Below, in pieces: positions 47,390 to 60,190 of a stretch of 64,000 bases of DNA. The translations under genes were made by a program, and so were the position numbers. The stretch comes from Piper betle (taxonomy: Eukaryota > Streptophyta > Magnoliopsida > Piperales > Piperaceae), in NCBI GenBank assembly GCA_033002965.1, contig JAURVB010009627.1:27229-91228 (forward strand). The letters are read 5' to 3'. The notes under the pieces are model-generated. The model was not told the DNA's origin. It made no database searches and saw nothing but the letters and a program-made list of their open reading frames with translations. How positions within the stretch are numbered: position 1 is the first letter of the stretch; each line of letters opens with the position of its first letter.

Positions 47390-49164
47390 ATTGTGTTGTA
47401 TGATGTATCCTTTGGATAGACAACCGACAACAGATATTTAAAGAAATCAGTCATTCTGCTACCTTCAAAGTGGTGAGTTTTTTGTAGTTTGTTAGGCTTC
47501 ATGGTGTCTGTTGAAGATCATATACCATAAGTTACATGCTTTGAGTTGCGGATAATGACCGAAACTTTATATATATGTATGAGAAATGAAGTTCTGTTGT
47601 ACTTGTGTGTAACTTGCGATACTTAGCACTAGTTATGCTTGTGGAGCCAGCCTAGTCCTCAATTTTGGCATTCTTTAGCTATCACATTGAGTAGTTTTGT
47701 ATATGGTATGTTGTGTTAAGAACTATATACCTTCACTCTTCAATTTTTCAATTCCTTTGTGCCCTTTAAACAAATCCTTAATCAAAATAATTGCATTGGA
47801 TCTGCGAGCATTATTAGAAAATTTGCCATCCAAAGTTTTTTGTCTGAAGCAACTTTTCAACAGTAAAAATAAATCAACAATATTGCTAAAAGCCCAATTG
47901 AATAAGCCGAGAGTGAATTGGATGATTTTTTTGTGAATTTAGTAAACAGTTAATCTTGCATTTTCTTTCAAAATTAAAAACATTATAATTTTGTAGCCAA
48001 AACATTTTTATGACAGTAGAGGGGAGTTATTTATGTTTGCTTCCTAGCCTCCAGGGTGGCTGTTGTAGCATAGGTTAGGAATTGAATGGCTAACCTAGCT
48101 AGATGAGAACTAAGTGGTGAAGACTTAACACTTCACAAAATAACATGACCTAACAGACCTTAACACTTGCTGATTATTAGGCAATTGGATCTAATCAAAC
48201 CATAACTATGACACCATCAAGCAAGCATATGCAAATCCAATAACACGAACTTGGAGACAGACCTAAACAACATATAACAGATTTGAGTCTCAAACAAGAC
48301 AGACCTAAACTAACATAGAACAGACATCAACAGACCTAAAACACACCCTACACTTAACTAAGAGACAATTCAGGACAAGATAGGCCTAACATGCTGGACA
48401 AGAAGGTTCAAGCGCAATAAGAGCCCCGAACATGGAACTACATGAGTGGCCGCAAGTGAACTTGCAACCCATTACATGCCACGACCTACTCGAATGCATG
48501 ACAACTACATGAATGCAACAAGGAATAGGCAGCTGTAACGTTAGCCCATGAATGACCATGATCTACTCTTAGAAATTACATGAACAATGCATAATCCATG
48601 GTTTCATTTTTTATTTGTTGGTAAATTTTTTTGATCTGATGGTCATGTTGCTTCTCTTTCTTGACCTATTATGTTAGTTTAAGTCTTATTCCAACTATTT
48701 CAGAAGTTTATTGATTTGATAAATCTTCATAAATGCTCAAATTGCAGGACTATTGGTGCCTAAATCAATATCAAACTTCAACTATCATCATTTATACATT
48801 TATCATATTTCATGTATACAAGCTCATGTTGATTATATTAATTCCATATTGGTATGCATCTTTTTTTCCCAAAAATTGATTAAAATGATTCTGATTAGTT
48901 TGGAGACAACTTTATGTCGACCCTGCTAGATAAACACTAGAGTTGAGCGCTGAGTTTTTGGTTTGCTCATGATGTAATTTCGAATTAAGAGACTTGTTTG
49001 TGCATTTCGGAGTTGAATCATCAAAACCAAAACTCAAAGCAAGCATCATATAATAATTTCATGGATCATGAAATCAAACGTATGTATCAAACATCAGAAG
49101 CTAGAACGGATCATGGATCATATATAATCCTCTCATGTATATATGACACCAGCAAGATCATGAC
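47390..49164. other. Spacer between PGL3 and the DUF538 gene
   Basis: No gene recognised. The first ~250 bp should be PGL3 3' UTR. About 48120-48560 repeats words such as ACAGACCTAA and CTTAACAC, giving a weak, irregular repeat. Confidence 0.4.
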
Positions 49165-49626
49165 TCATTTCATGTTTTTCGCTTTCTCTTCTTCCTCGGT
49201 GAGGAAGACAGAGAAGGGGTAGGACTTGGTGAACCCCACGGCCTTCACGCAGAGCTTCTCACTGGCGGGGTCTTCAATGAACATCTCTGCAACAGGTACC
49301 CACACCAGCAGCTGCTTGGTCTTGATTCCAGTGACCTTGGTGATCTTGTTTTTCTCCACATAGGCCGTCACCTCAGGTGCATAGCTCACCAGAGTCTTAG
49401 CTTTGGCGTAGTAATGCTGGTGGGGTGCCTTGAGCTTCATCCAGAGGAACCCAGTCTCCTTCACCATCCCCCACTCCTCTATCAGACCCTTCAATGGAAG
49501 AACACCCCTTGGCATACCCAGCTCGTCGAGCATCTCCATTGATCGCCGGTAGCCTGCATCTGGGCCGTGGACAATCTCTGAGCCGGCAGGCCGTTCGTTC
49601 CCTACCAATTTTATCCCAGACATCAT
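49165..49626 (-). CDS. DUF538-family protein, intronless
   Basis: Plant-specific DUF538 protein of 153 residues, similar in layout to the group containing Arabidopsis SVB (smaller with variable branches), whose biochemical role is not settled. Features seen: N-terminal alternative Met pair (49626 and 49623), YRRSMEMLDELGMPRGVLPL (the DUF538 entry helix and G-x-LP element), GFLWMKLKAP, YVEKNKITKVTGIKTKQLLVWV and VKAVGFTKSYPFSVF near the C-terminus, then a charged EEEEKAKNMK tail. No signal peptide is visible, unlike many secreted DUF538 members. A single exon is normal for this subgroup. Confidence 0.9.
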   Translation of the reverse strand: MMSGIKLVGNERPAGSEIVHGPDAGYRRSMEMLDELGMPRGVLPLKGLIEEWGMVKETGFLWMKLKAPHQHYYAKAKTLVSYAPEVTAYVEKNKITKVTGIKTKQLLVWVPVAEMFIEDPASEKLCVKAVGFTKSYPFSVFLTEEEEKAKNMK

Positions 49627-49678
49627 TGTGAAGATATGTATGTGCGAGTGTTGGTGAGAAGAGTAGAGACGATGTGCA

Positions 49679-49686
49679 TATTTATA
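49679..49686 (-). promoter_or_regulatory. Probable TATA box of the DUF538 gene
   Basis: TATAAATA on the minus strand, 53 nt upstream of the first ATG, a good TATA consensus at a sensible distance for a short leader. Confidence 0.65.
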
Positions 49687-52439
49687 TGGAAGAGAAGTGA
49701 GGTGCTGCTGTGTTGTGGGTAACCATTGGTTGCGTAGGTGGAGCTAAGTCTTGTAGTTTGGATGGACATATATGTTCACGTTGAGGAGTTTGCGTGGGAA
49801 ATTAGAGAAGGAAATCTAATTTCGAATTCTATATTGTACTTGTTAGGAGAGCACATACATTCCAAGCACACGAGGAACACAGTTCAGCTTTGGCATGTAT
49901 CACATTTGGGACTTAAATACCTTGACAGCGTGACCTGTGGTTCTGCTTGGATTTTGGGTGCCTGTTTCTTGTTTTACGAGTTTATGAAGTCTTTTTGTGG
50001 CGGAAAAATTTTATCCAGCCTCCCAACTTTGAGCCCCCCGGTTAAATAAGGCCACATAAACAGCTCTTCTTGGAAACTGCCGGATGGAGGCACGACGTTG
50101 GACGCCGTTAACATAGCATTATTGTTCAAAATGTTTCCCTCCAAAATTTTTTGGCCTCCCAACCAATCGCCCGTTGTATCTTTGTTTTCTTCTTTCAATC
50201 CAATTGCAAAGCGACGGTACCCTCTGGTGATATGTTTGCCTCTTCTATCCCGGTCCCTAGGGTTGTTCACAACTCGATTGCTCGATTAAACTTAGTTTTG
50301 TTCAGTTCTCACTTGCATAATTCGATTTGAAATTTAACTCTGGTATTTAATAAACCGGGCTTAGGCGTGTACTTGGTCAATTTGTCTCGGACTCAAAATT
50401 TAATAATTTATATAAAAAATTAAATTCTGGATCATATTTATGGTAAATTTGTTTACACAATTATAATTAAATTATAAGAATATCATTATGCAATAACAAT
50501 TTTTAAAAAATATGCCTGATATAATTGTCTCTTATATATAATAATGTCAAAGTTAAAATATTTTAATTATAAGTTAAATTTTATTATAAATTATACAAAA
50601 GAATGATATCAGTAAATACAAATCAAGCTACCTCGAACTCGATTCAAATTTGAATCGAATCGAATACTTATTAGCTCGACTCAACTCGAAGCGTCCCAAA
50701 TTCTCCCCTCCAATCCCGTCTTCACAAGAACAAGACATCTCCTTCTCTTCCCATCAATTTTGGCAGCAAGGCAATTTTTTTTTCATATACAGCTATTCTC
50801 GTCCCAGATTTTGCTTTCTGCCTTTTACTGTTGTCAGGGAACTAACTTTGATTATAATTGGATTCCATTTTTAAGCATTGTTAATTTGGGTTAATTTCTT
50901 CTTAAATAGGATGTCAAAAATTAGAAACAATTTGTGCTGGGCATTGCTTAGTTCAATTAATACTATTATTCTTTCCTACTATTAATTATTGATCCACTCT
51001 GAATTGCTTATTATTGATCGTTGAACGGGGGGCGCGTTTCGTTTGTGATGAAGAACTACTTTATGCTCTGCTTTTGTATACGCGAGAAAGATATTTTAAA
51101 AAAACAACCTGGTGATTTCTAGTGTTTGGAGCATCATGTTGCATGGGGCGTTTTGATATATCCAAGCTGGTAAATAAAAATAATTTCTTAAGCTTGGCTG
51201 GCAACATGTTAGCCAACACTTATCTTTACTTGATGTAAGATATATATGTCATGTTCTTCGAGTTTCTGTTTTAGAGTCAATTATTCACACGCTCCAAGAG
51301 CTTTCAGTAGACCAGGATCTTGTTAATTCAATTCCACATGATAAGTAAAATGATCGAGCAAATCGTGTAGAGAGCTTTGCAAGGAGAATAGGGGGCAGCT
51401 TCTGATCCAAAAAACAGGGAGTGCGCATAGAAATGAGATTGTTTGCAATAAGAATGGAGGAGTCAGGGGTGGGTGTAAACTGGACGAGCCAAGTTTGTTA
51501 AAAAGTTGGGCGATTGGGCGGACGTAAAAAGAGTCGATTCCGTTGAATTACTATGATTCTATATTTGTTAGCATCTAATAGAAATATCAATGAACCTTAT
51601 TATAGCAAATGTTCGGGATATTTTTTTTAGTTTTTAGGCCTATTTCTTAGTCGAAGATATTTCTTTATTAATTATGAATAAAAGAAATAGTCGATTTATT
51701 TTGCCCAAAATGGAAAATATTTTGGACCATAAAACATGCTAATTAGTTGCTAATGGCATCCACCGTCTGTCCGTCCGTCTCTTTTTAAGACTTATTAAGA
51801 GTTCCTATGTGGCTTTATTTAGTGTGGGATTGCATAATTTTTTCTTTTTTATATGATAATTAGATTTTTAAATAATTATTTTTTCTCATTTTTTCTAATT
51901 ACTTAATTTTTTATTAAAATATTTTTGCATAGCACAACGTGTTACATTTTTATTTTATTGTACTTCTTAAAATTAGTATATTCTAATTGTAAATATTCAC
52001 ATATTTAACTAAAATTTTTGTTAGCAATACTTGAATTATTTACTTTCTTTGAATTTGATTTATATTTTAAAAATTGAAACCAACTTCAATTTCATATTTT
52101 TGTCTTAATCATCAGAAAGGATTTATATATTAATTAGATTGAGGTTTAGTGATAAACGTATTAAATATTATATCGTAATTTAATTATTTATAGAATGATA
52201 TTTTTAAATATTAAGTATAAGTTATTTTATTCAAATTAATTTATAGTCATAGGCAAGTTTCCATTCAAATATTTTTATTTAGAAATTCGAATACATTTTG
52301 AAAATTTTATGCGACTCTTATGAATTTATTATGATTTCTATGCTATTTCAATAAAAAGTCTAAGCCAACTTAAACTATAATCCTGCTTCAGAACGAATTT
52401 GTTCTATACATTTTTTAAAAATTATAGTTAAGTAATCAC
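49687..52439. other. AT-rich spacer, no recognised gene
   Basis: Short open frames (49738-50289, 50650-50874) show no family resemblance. Nothing else supportable seen. Confidence 0.45.
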
Positions 52440-53540
52440 ATTAATTCTTTTATTAATTAATATTAATTAATCGTGCTTTAAATTTTTTATTTTTCAACTC
52501 TTCTTTTCATCTTTATAACATTCCTAATTTAATTAATAAAAAATTCTGAAAATATTATTATTAATAATATTTTGTAAAAATCTAAACAATTAACTATTTC
52601 ATCTTTATCATGTTTAATTTATTTAATTAAATAGTGCCGAAAATAATAATATTGATAAGATTTATAAAAATCTAAAAGATTAAAATTTTTTGTGTCTTTA
52701 TAATTTTTTCAATTTATTTAATTGAATAATTCCGAAATAGCAATATTAACTTATAGAAATTTAAAATATGTGTTTATCCAAGAATAGTAAAGTTTATAAG
52801 ATTTAAAAATCTAAACGATTAATTTTCCATCTTTATAATGTTAAATTCCAAAAATATTATTATTAATAAAAATCTAAATGCAATTCTTTTTTTCATCTTC
52901 ATCAAATTTCTAATTTAAATGATTCAAACTCCGAAAATGATAATTTAATAAGATTTTGCAAAAAAACTAAAAGACTATTTTTTTCATATTTATCATGTTT
53001 TTAATTTATTTATTTAAATAATTCCGCAAATAACAAAATTAATTCATAGTATTTTAAAGATTGTGTTTGTCAACTCTTTTTTCATCTTTATCACATTTGT
53101 AATTCAATTAGTTGAAATTTCTTAAAATAATAATATTTCATCTTTATCAGATTTTCAATTTAATTAAGTAAAAATTCCGAATGTAATTATATTAATAAAA
53201 TCTAAAACATTAATTTTTTTTCATCTTTATCATGCTTGTAACTTGTTTAAGTAGATAATTCTAAAAATAACAATAAAAAACTCTTTTTTAATCTTTATCA
53301 CATTTTCAATTTAATTAATTATAAATTCCAAAAGTAATAATATTAGTAAGATTTGTAAAAATCTAAAAGATTAAGTTTTTCCATCTTTATCATGTTTGTA
53401 ACTTATTTAATTGAATAATTCCGAAAATAACAATAAAACACTCTTTTTTTCATCTTTATCACATTTTCAATTCAATTAATTAAAAAATTTTCTTCTTTAT
53501 CACATTTTATCTTTATTCCGAAAATAACAATAAAACACAC
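52440..53540. repeat. Inverted-orientation copy of the AT-rich tandem repeat family
   Basis: Repeated words such as TTCATCTTTATCA, AATTCCGAAAATAA and TTTAATTAA recur every ~80-100 bp, and reverse-complement to the motifs of the 655-1790 array (GATAAAGATGAAA, TTATTTTCGGAATT). Units are diverged. Confidence 0.6.
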
Positions 53541-54854
53541 GCATATTCTTATTTAAATTATTATTGTGTAATACTCTTGTAATTTTAGTTAAACATTTGA
53601 AAAGAAATTTCACATATAATACATGTGTTCCAAATTTTATTTTTTATTTATGAATGTTGAGTTACAAATAAAGCCAAAAAGGTTAATCAAACTTTGAACA
53701 ATCCTAAACGCTTAAATGGATGCAGTGGTAACTACAATTTACATATAGAGTCAAAATTTCTTCTCTATCAGATTAGAGATTCCCGGCTTTGGAGGTATAC
53801 ACACTGCTTTAGATTATTACACAGGCCAAATTAGGAATGCCATCTTTTACCATTTATTAATGACAAAAAATACAATCAAATTAAAGATGAATAGATCAAT
53901 TAGTGTTCTAATTAACATGGCTCAATAGTAAGGAAAACAAGTTAATATACAAAGATCTAATTTTGTTGCTCTTGGGTTCGATACTGAGGCGATAACAAAT
54001 CTGATATCCATATTATTCAACGATTATTTCAGGATAGTACTTCCCTGCAAAACCAACATAAATTATCCATGGGATTACCTCGTTTCATTCCATTATCAAC
54101 AACCTTCTCGTCAAGCGTTTTCTAATCCATCACATTGAACTGGTTGAGAAGAATAATGGATGATACAGTTGAGAAAGGCGACACAGTTAAAAAAGTTCAT
54201 GATCTCGGTTGAAGCCACACCTACAAATCCCTTCTCTCCACCCGAAACCACTCCCACAATGAGCTCTTAAGCAGATTATCACTCATCGAACTAATTGCTT
54301 AGATTAAGGAATTCAAATCGTTCATGGAAAATATTGCAGTACTATATCAATTGTTACATGTTGCTCTAGTTATCTTCTTGCACATGAACACTACGGGGGG
54401 TTAGTAAAACTGACAATCTTATTTGCATCCGTGAAGCTGTAAATCTAAATTAATAGGTTAGTGAAATTAGGTTTTTAAGTGTGAATTGTACTCACACACT
54501 TTTTATATGATTCACCGTCTATCCAAAAAAATACTAAAGTGCTAATAATATTACACACCTTGCACTATGTAATCATAGTTTATAGGTTTGTGGGCCTAAA
54601 ATATAAAAGATAGAAAAAATTTACACTCGATTTACAACTAAATTCATTAATAAGTGTAATTGTATTCACAGTATAACAGTGAAATATTATTTATGTTGTC
54701 AATTTATTTTAACGATATAAATTAGATTCATAATTTAACTAACCCCCTTAATTATAATTGCTTGATCTAGGCCATAATGAGCATTGTCACTAGAAATGTA
54801 TACAACTTCAGAGGAACACTCCTGTTCATCTTATTATAAGAACAAATTTTATTG

Positions 54855-54858
<4 letters not shown>
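53541..54858. other. Spacer, no recognised gene
   Basis: Nothing supportable seen. Confidence 0.45.

Positions 54859-54902
<44 letters not shown>
54859..54902. repeat. (TA)n microsatellite
   Basis: About 22 TA units ending 30 bp before a CACTA end. Confidence 0.9.
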
Positions 54903-54905
<3 letters not shown>

Positions 54906-54931
54906 TCCTCCTTATGGACCACTTTTAATAT

Positions 54932-55285
54932 CACTAGTGCCAAATTTTGGTGACAAAAACCCATTTTCGATGACAAAATGGTCTTTTGTCATCGAAATTT
55001 TCTACTAAAGGTTTCGGTGACAAAACCTTCCCCAATAAATTTAATTTGGTGGCAAAATGGTGACAAATTGTCATGAAATATATTTAGTGACAAATTTGGT
55101 GGTAAATTGTGACCAAATTGTCAATGAATTTTGGTAACAAAAGAGTAATAGAAAGCCACAAAAAACGATGACATATTTCAGTGGTTAAGATTTGTCACCA
55201 AATTTTGGTGACTGTTCAGTGACAAATTAGTTTTGACACTAAAAGTTTTAGTGGAAGTTTTGTAACAAATTTTAATGAAAAAATT
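54932..55285. mobile_element. CACTA transposon end with subterminal repeats
   Basis: CACTAGTGCCAAATTTTGG at 54932 is a CACTA-type terminus. It is followed by many direct and inverted copies of GGTGACAAA / TTTGTCACC-like words up to about 55285, the usual subterminal transposase-binding repeats. No opposite terminus was found in the window, so the element is truncated or interrupted. Confidence 0.6.
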
Positions 55286-58200
55286 TGATGGCCATACAGG
55301 CCCACATGGGTGCCACTAAGCCCATGTGCACCGTATCCATGTGGCACGCACCCTATGTCTGAAGCAGAGAGGGGCGGTTTCTGGGGGCCGCAATGCAAAA
55401 CCCTCAGCTTCAGGTTAAGATTTTACCTACTTGTTACTTTGTTTGGTTCGGGCCAGTCCCGAGTTGATTCGAGCCAGACTAGTTTTCAGATTATGAGTAT
55501 GAGGCCTAAATAGTTGTATGAGCATGTTATGGAGGTTGAGTATACCCGATATATAGATGATAGTTTTAGTTATGCTACAGTAGAACATGACTTATCAATG
55601 TGTATTTGAGGTATACGAGTTTTTACTTGTGTTAGCTCGAAGATTTTAGGTCTAGATCTAGGTTGTTGCATCATTTAGTATCTGTTTAGAATTTTTTAGG
55701 GTACCTTTTTGCATGCATCATAGGGATTTTAGACTACCGAATTGCCCTTGTGGGCCCATTGGATTTGAGTCTTAGACCATCGTCCGACTGAGTTCATGGT
55801 TTCAAGGCCAATTTAGCTTTCTTGCTTCGATTTCTGTGTATAGAGACAACTTTTAGGCTTCGAATCAGTTTCAACTTTTGTCGGTCTTGATTTGAACTTT
55901 CCGACCATATATAAATTATATATACCCTAGTTGGACCCATGAGTTGTTGGATGTTCTGGTAGAGCCACGTGGTAAGATTTGGACCGTTCACATCAAGACT
56001 AACATTGCCCTTCCTTTTTTCAAAGATTTTTCCACATTTTGGGATGATTTCCACACCTAGTGTTACCGCCACTTTGGGCCACTACCAGCGAGTCACTGGT
56101 CCTCCTTCGGCCACTGGACCAGTACGGTCGTGACCACCTCGCGGCCAACTATTGACCATGACCCATTGCAGACCCTGGCGTAGTCACGCTCACCACGGAT
56201 GGAGCAATCTTTTCATCAGTTTTTCATTGCCAGCGCCACTTTCGAGGTGCTTTTTGATGCCGGCGAGCCACCTCCGGTGAGGCCGACCACCCATATAGCT
56301 TTCCCTCATTGAGATCGAAATTTTGAGACTTGCCCCGACCCTCGCCCTGGTCTGCGATTGCCTCTAGTGAGGGCGCCACACCCGGCGGCGATTTGCCACT
56401 TTTCGGTCATTTTCGGGCCCATTGGTGGTTGGACTCCGACGATCACCATCGTCATCACCTTCGGCTTGACGTTCTCTCTTGGTGTGGGGTTGTCATCGTT
56501 TTCTGGCGACAGACACTGTTGGCTTATTTGGTGCCCGTTTACCCTGTTTGTCTTCGTTTGCCATGTCGCGCTCGCCCTGCCAACAATTGCGTTCGCCTAG
56601 ACCATTTACCCACGATCGCGTCTAGTTCTATCCATGACCCAGCCCAACCATTTGACTCAGCCGAGTCGACTCGTTTTGACTCGTCCAATTGACTCGGTAG
56701 TATCGATTTAACCCGTTTTCTCCCATTTTTTGATTGTTTTTGGTAATTCGGGAGTCCCTACGTTAGTTTAGATGCATATTCACATATTTTTACATATGTT
56801 GATGTTATTATTATTTTTCTTCATTTATTATTATTTTGTTTATTTACTTTATTCATTTATTCATTATTGTTTATTTCTTATTATTTAAATAATTGTCGTA
56901 TGTGATGAATGCTTGTATGATTATAATAATTATTGATGATGTACTTATTTGTTAATATTATTCTTGTTCAATTTTATTTAATTCGTTTTAATTTAATTAA
57001 CTAATTATTAATTATTTGCTCGCATGTTATTAATTGTTCGCGTTTACTCGTATATTCATATATTTATTGTTTGTACAATTATTATTTATGATTAATTTTA
57101 TTAATTAATTATTGATTTATTTACTCAGTTGTGTGATTATTTATGCAATTAATTAATTTTTTATTTATTACTTACTCGTATATGTGCTAATAATTACACT
57201 TGTTTAGCCACAAACTTATTTAGTATTATTTATACTCTTATTATTTCTTAATTGATGTATTATTTATTTATTAAATTTTATTTAGATAAGTGGGTTTATT
57301 TAATTAATTATTAATTAAATGTTTATTCAATGATTATTTGTTATTTATTCACCTATTTATTTTCATGTTGTTTTAGTTGTTATTTTTTATCATTTTGTAT
57401 TTACTAGTGTACTTATTATTTATTTATTGTTCTTTTACTTATTTGACATGTTTTTATTTATTATTTATTTATTTTTTGTTTGTGCCTCAATTTGCGTATC
57501 GAGTCTTTAGTTATGGATCTGTTTACCATTGGTTATTGATTGATTATTGTTATTGTTGATATGAACACACACCACAATCATGGATAGTATAGAGTTGTCA
57601 GTCTTTTACTTAACAGTGAGTTTTGATGGAGGTTTTGGAGTCCGAGTTTGCCGTAGATGTGATGTCATGTTTGGAGCTTGGACCATATGTCCATTAGGAC
57701 TCTTCTTAAATTTAATGTTTATTCTATTGTTGATTGGATTTTCAGAACGTAGGACGTGTAAAGTGGTTGTTTTATCAAACCCTAATTAACACAGGTCATG
57801 TAAACATATTTTAATTTCGTAATTAATAACCCTCGATGATGAGATCCCTCAAGTTATTTTCAAACTTAGTACCACCCTACATTGCCTTCGGGTCTACTTA
57901 TATGATTTCCTTCCCAACCTTATATATAGATTTTATCGAGTCTTCAGTGAGCTGGAAGTTGGTGAATTTGACCTCCCGTATACCGTGAGTGGGCGCATAC
58001 ACAGGTTGTAGCAGACTTTGGATTAGTGAGAGGGCCATTCTCGAGGGATCCTGACATCTCTACGTCTTGAGCTTCCTCACACTCAGAGAGGCGTGGAGTC
58101 AACATATATTATTGTATATAGTGCATGTATAGACTTATGGCATTAAAGGGTACTGAAGGCGACTGCCTGAAAGTATTTGACCATTGTGCTCTTGGCCAGG

Positions 58201-58745
58201 TATTATATGGACGTTTGGAAAGGGCTTAAGATATGTTTTTTCCCCTGAGAGTGAGACCAGTTATTGCCAAGACACCAGTTCAGTTAGGGATGCTATCGAG
58301 TCTACAACTTGATGGCTCATCAGTAGATGCCCTTTGAGTGTTCCCTTGGAGAATACGTATAGTTTTCCTTTCCTGGTGGAAATCGGTTTTCACTTGTCAG
58401 TTTGTACTAGTTATTTTCAGGACCAATGATATTTATTGCTAATATTTTTCTTATTATATATGAAGGTCTTGTGTTCCACTGCATTGGGTCGGCTTTTGGT
58501 AGAAGGAAAGATAGATGCTACACAAACTTGTGCTCAATGTGTCATTATTTTCTTTTGTGTTTTTATATATGTTTGATGTGTTTTCATATATAATTAGTAA
58601 TGTCTTCCATTTTCGATATGCCAAGAAGGTTGTTTTGATCTATTTTATTGTTCAAGTTTTAAAGATTAATTAATTTAGACATTACTCGACTTAATCAGAA
58701 TAGTTCTAATTCGGTTCTTAGGTGAACCAAAATCAAGGTGTTACA
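55286..58745. mobile_element. Probable retroelement-derived block ending in GGTGTTACA
   Basis: The composition alternates between GC-richer patches (56050-56700) and very AT-rich TTATT-dominated stretches (56770-57560), unlike flanking DNA. At about 58736-58745 it ends AAGGTGTTACA, a typical 3' end of Ty3/Del-type LTRs. No matching TGTAACACC start, primer-binding site, gag or pol coding was seen. Open frames at 56330-56692, 57377-57559 and 57580-57789 have no recognised domain. Best read as a solo or truncated long LTR; borders uncertain. Confidence 0.3.
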
Positions 58746-59689
58746 TGCTTGGCATTTGAGTTGGCTGTCGTGTGGTCTTGTGGCACAGGTGTTGGGAAGC
58801 ATGAGGAGCGGCCTTAGGCCGCGTGTTCGGTGGTGAGCCAGCACAGGATGGTGACGGGCAAAGTGGAGCGGCAATGGCATGGTGGTGTGGCCAGCGATGG
58901 CGATGCAATGGGTGGTGACGGTGACGACAAGGCAGCAATGGCCACGGGGTTATAAGCTAATTATAGTAATTATCATCATTTATTACTTATATATATGTAT
59001 CGACTCATTGCCAAATCTAAAAGTATTGTTTACTAATATTGTTTTTGTATGTGTGGATTTTTCATATATTTTTATTTTATATGTTGATTATATTTTTAGA
59101 TAAATATCTTCGTTTGTAAAAAAATTAATTTTAAGTAATTATCATCATCTTTTTTAATATTATGTACCAAACCATTACCAAATATGAAATTATTTTTTAC
59201 TAATATAATAAATATTAAATTTTATCTAAAATTTAATTAAATCATTTATTTTATTTCCTGCTTTTTATATAGATATTTATTAATAAAGTATGATCCTTTT
59301 TTATGTTTACTTTGTTTACACAATTGCCCGCATGTGTTGCACCCCAAATGATGTTTTCGATCTTATATCTCAAATTTTATGTTTTATTATAATTTTTTGA
59401 AAATCAATACATTTTAATTATGAATATTCATACTTTTATTAGAATACAAATTAAACCTTCTCTATTGATTCACTTTGGTTGAGTTCTATACATTTTGAAA
59501 ATTTTAATCAACTTAAAACATAATCTAATGTTGAGTTAAAATTCAAGTATATATTTGTAAGCTTTGGAAAAATCTTTATATTAGTTAAATTAAATTCGAT
59601 TGTAAACCTTATTAACATTATATTATAATTCTTATATAATAATGATATACCTAATTAAGTAAAAATTTAATATATTTTGAGTACACTTG
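58746..59689. other. Spacer, no recognised gene
   Basis: The first ~200 bp is GC-richer (GATGG/TGGTG-rich, about 58800-58950) but not protein-like; the rest is AT-rich with nothing supportable. Confidence 0.4.
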
Positions 59690-60190
59690 GAGAAAAGACA
59701 CTTGTCAAAAAAATAATATTTTTTATAAATTTTCAATTAATTATATTAAAAATTTGATAAAGCGGAAAGATAGTAGTTGATAAACATATTTATTTATTTT
59801 TTCATTATTTAAGGTTTTTTATATTAATAACATTACTAATGTGATAAATTTGAAAAAGTAGGTAGTCTATTTGAATATATTGCAATTTATAGAAATTTCT
59901 AAATGTCTCCGCAATTTTTTTAAAGTATTTTCGGAATTTTCAATTAATTAAATTAATAAACATACAGATTTTTTAATTATTTTCAGAATTTTTAATTAAT
60001 AAAATTACTAAGGTAGTTTATTTGAAAAGATTTTATTTTATAGAAATTTATAAACATCTTGGCAAAATTTTAATTATTGTTGGAATTTTCAATTAATTAA
60101 ACTAGAAAACATACTTATTTTTTATTAATTTTGGAATTTTTTAATCAATAAGATTAATGATTAGATCAAGTTGGAAAAGTATGTAATAAT
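59690..60190. repeat. Third patch of the AT-rich repeat family
   Basis: Words such as TCGGAATTTTCAATTAATTAAA (near 59932) and TTGGAATTTTCAATTAATTAAAC (near 60079), with AGTTGATAAACATATTT near 59775, match the 655-1790 array in the same orientation. Confidence 0.5.

Noticed and set aside
56330..56692. 120-residue open frame rich in His, Asp, Ser and Pro
   Set aside because: No domain and lies in a probable LTR-like block; GC-rich patches give open frames by chance.
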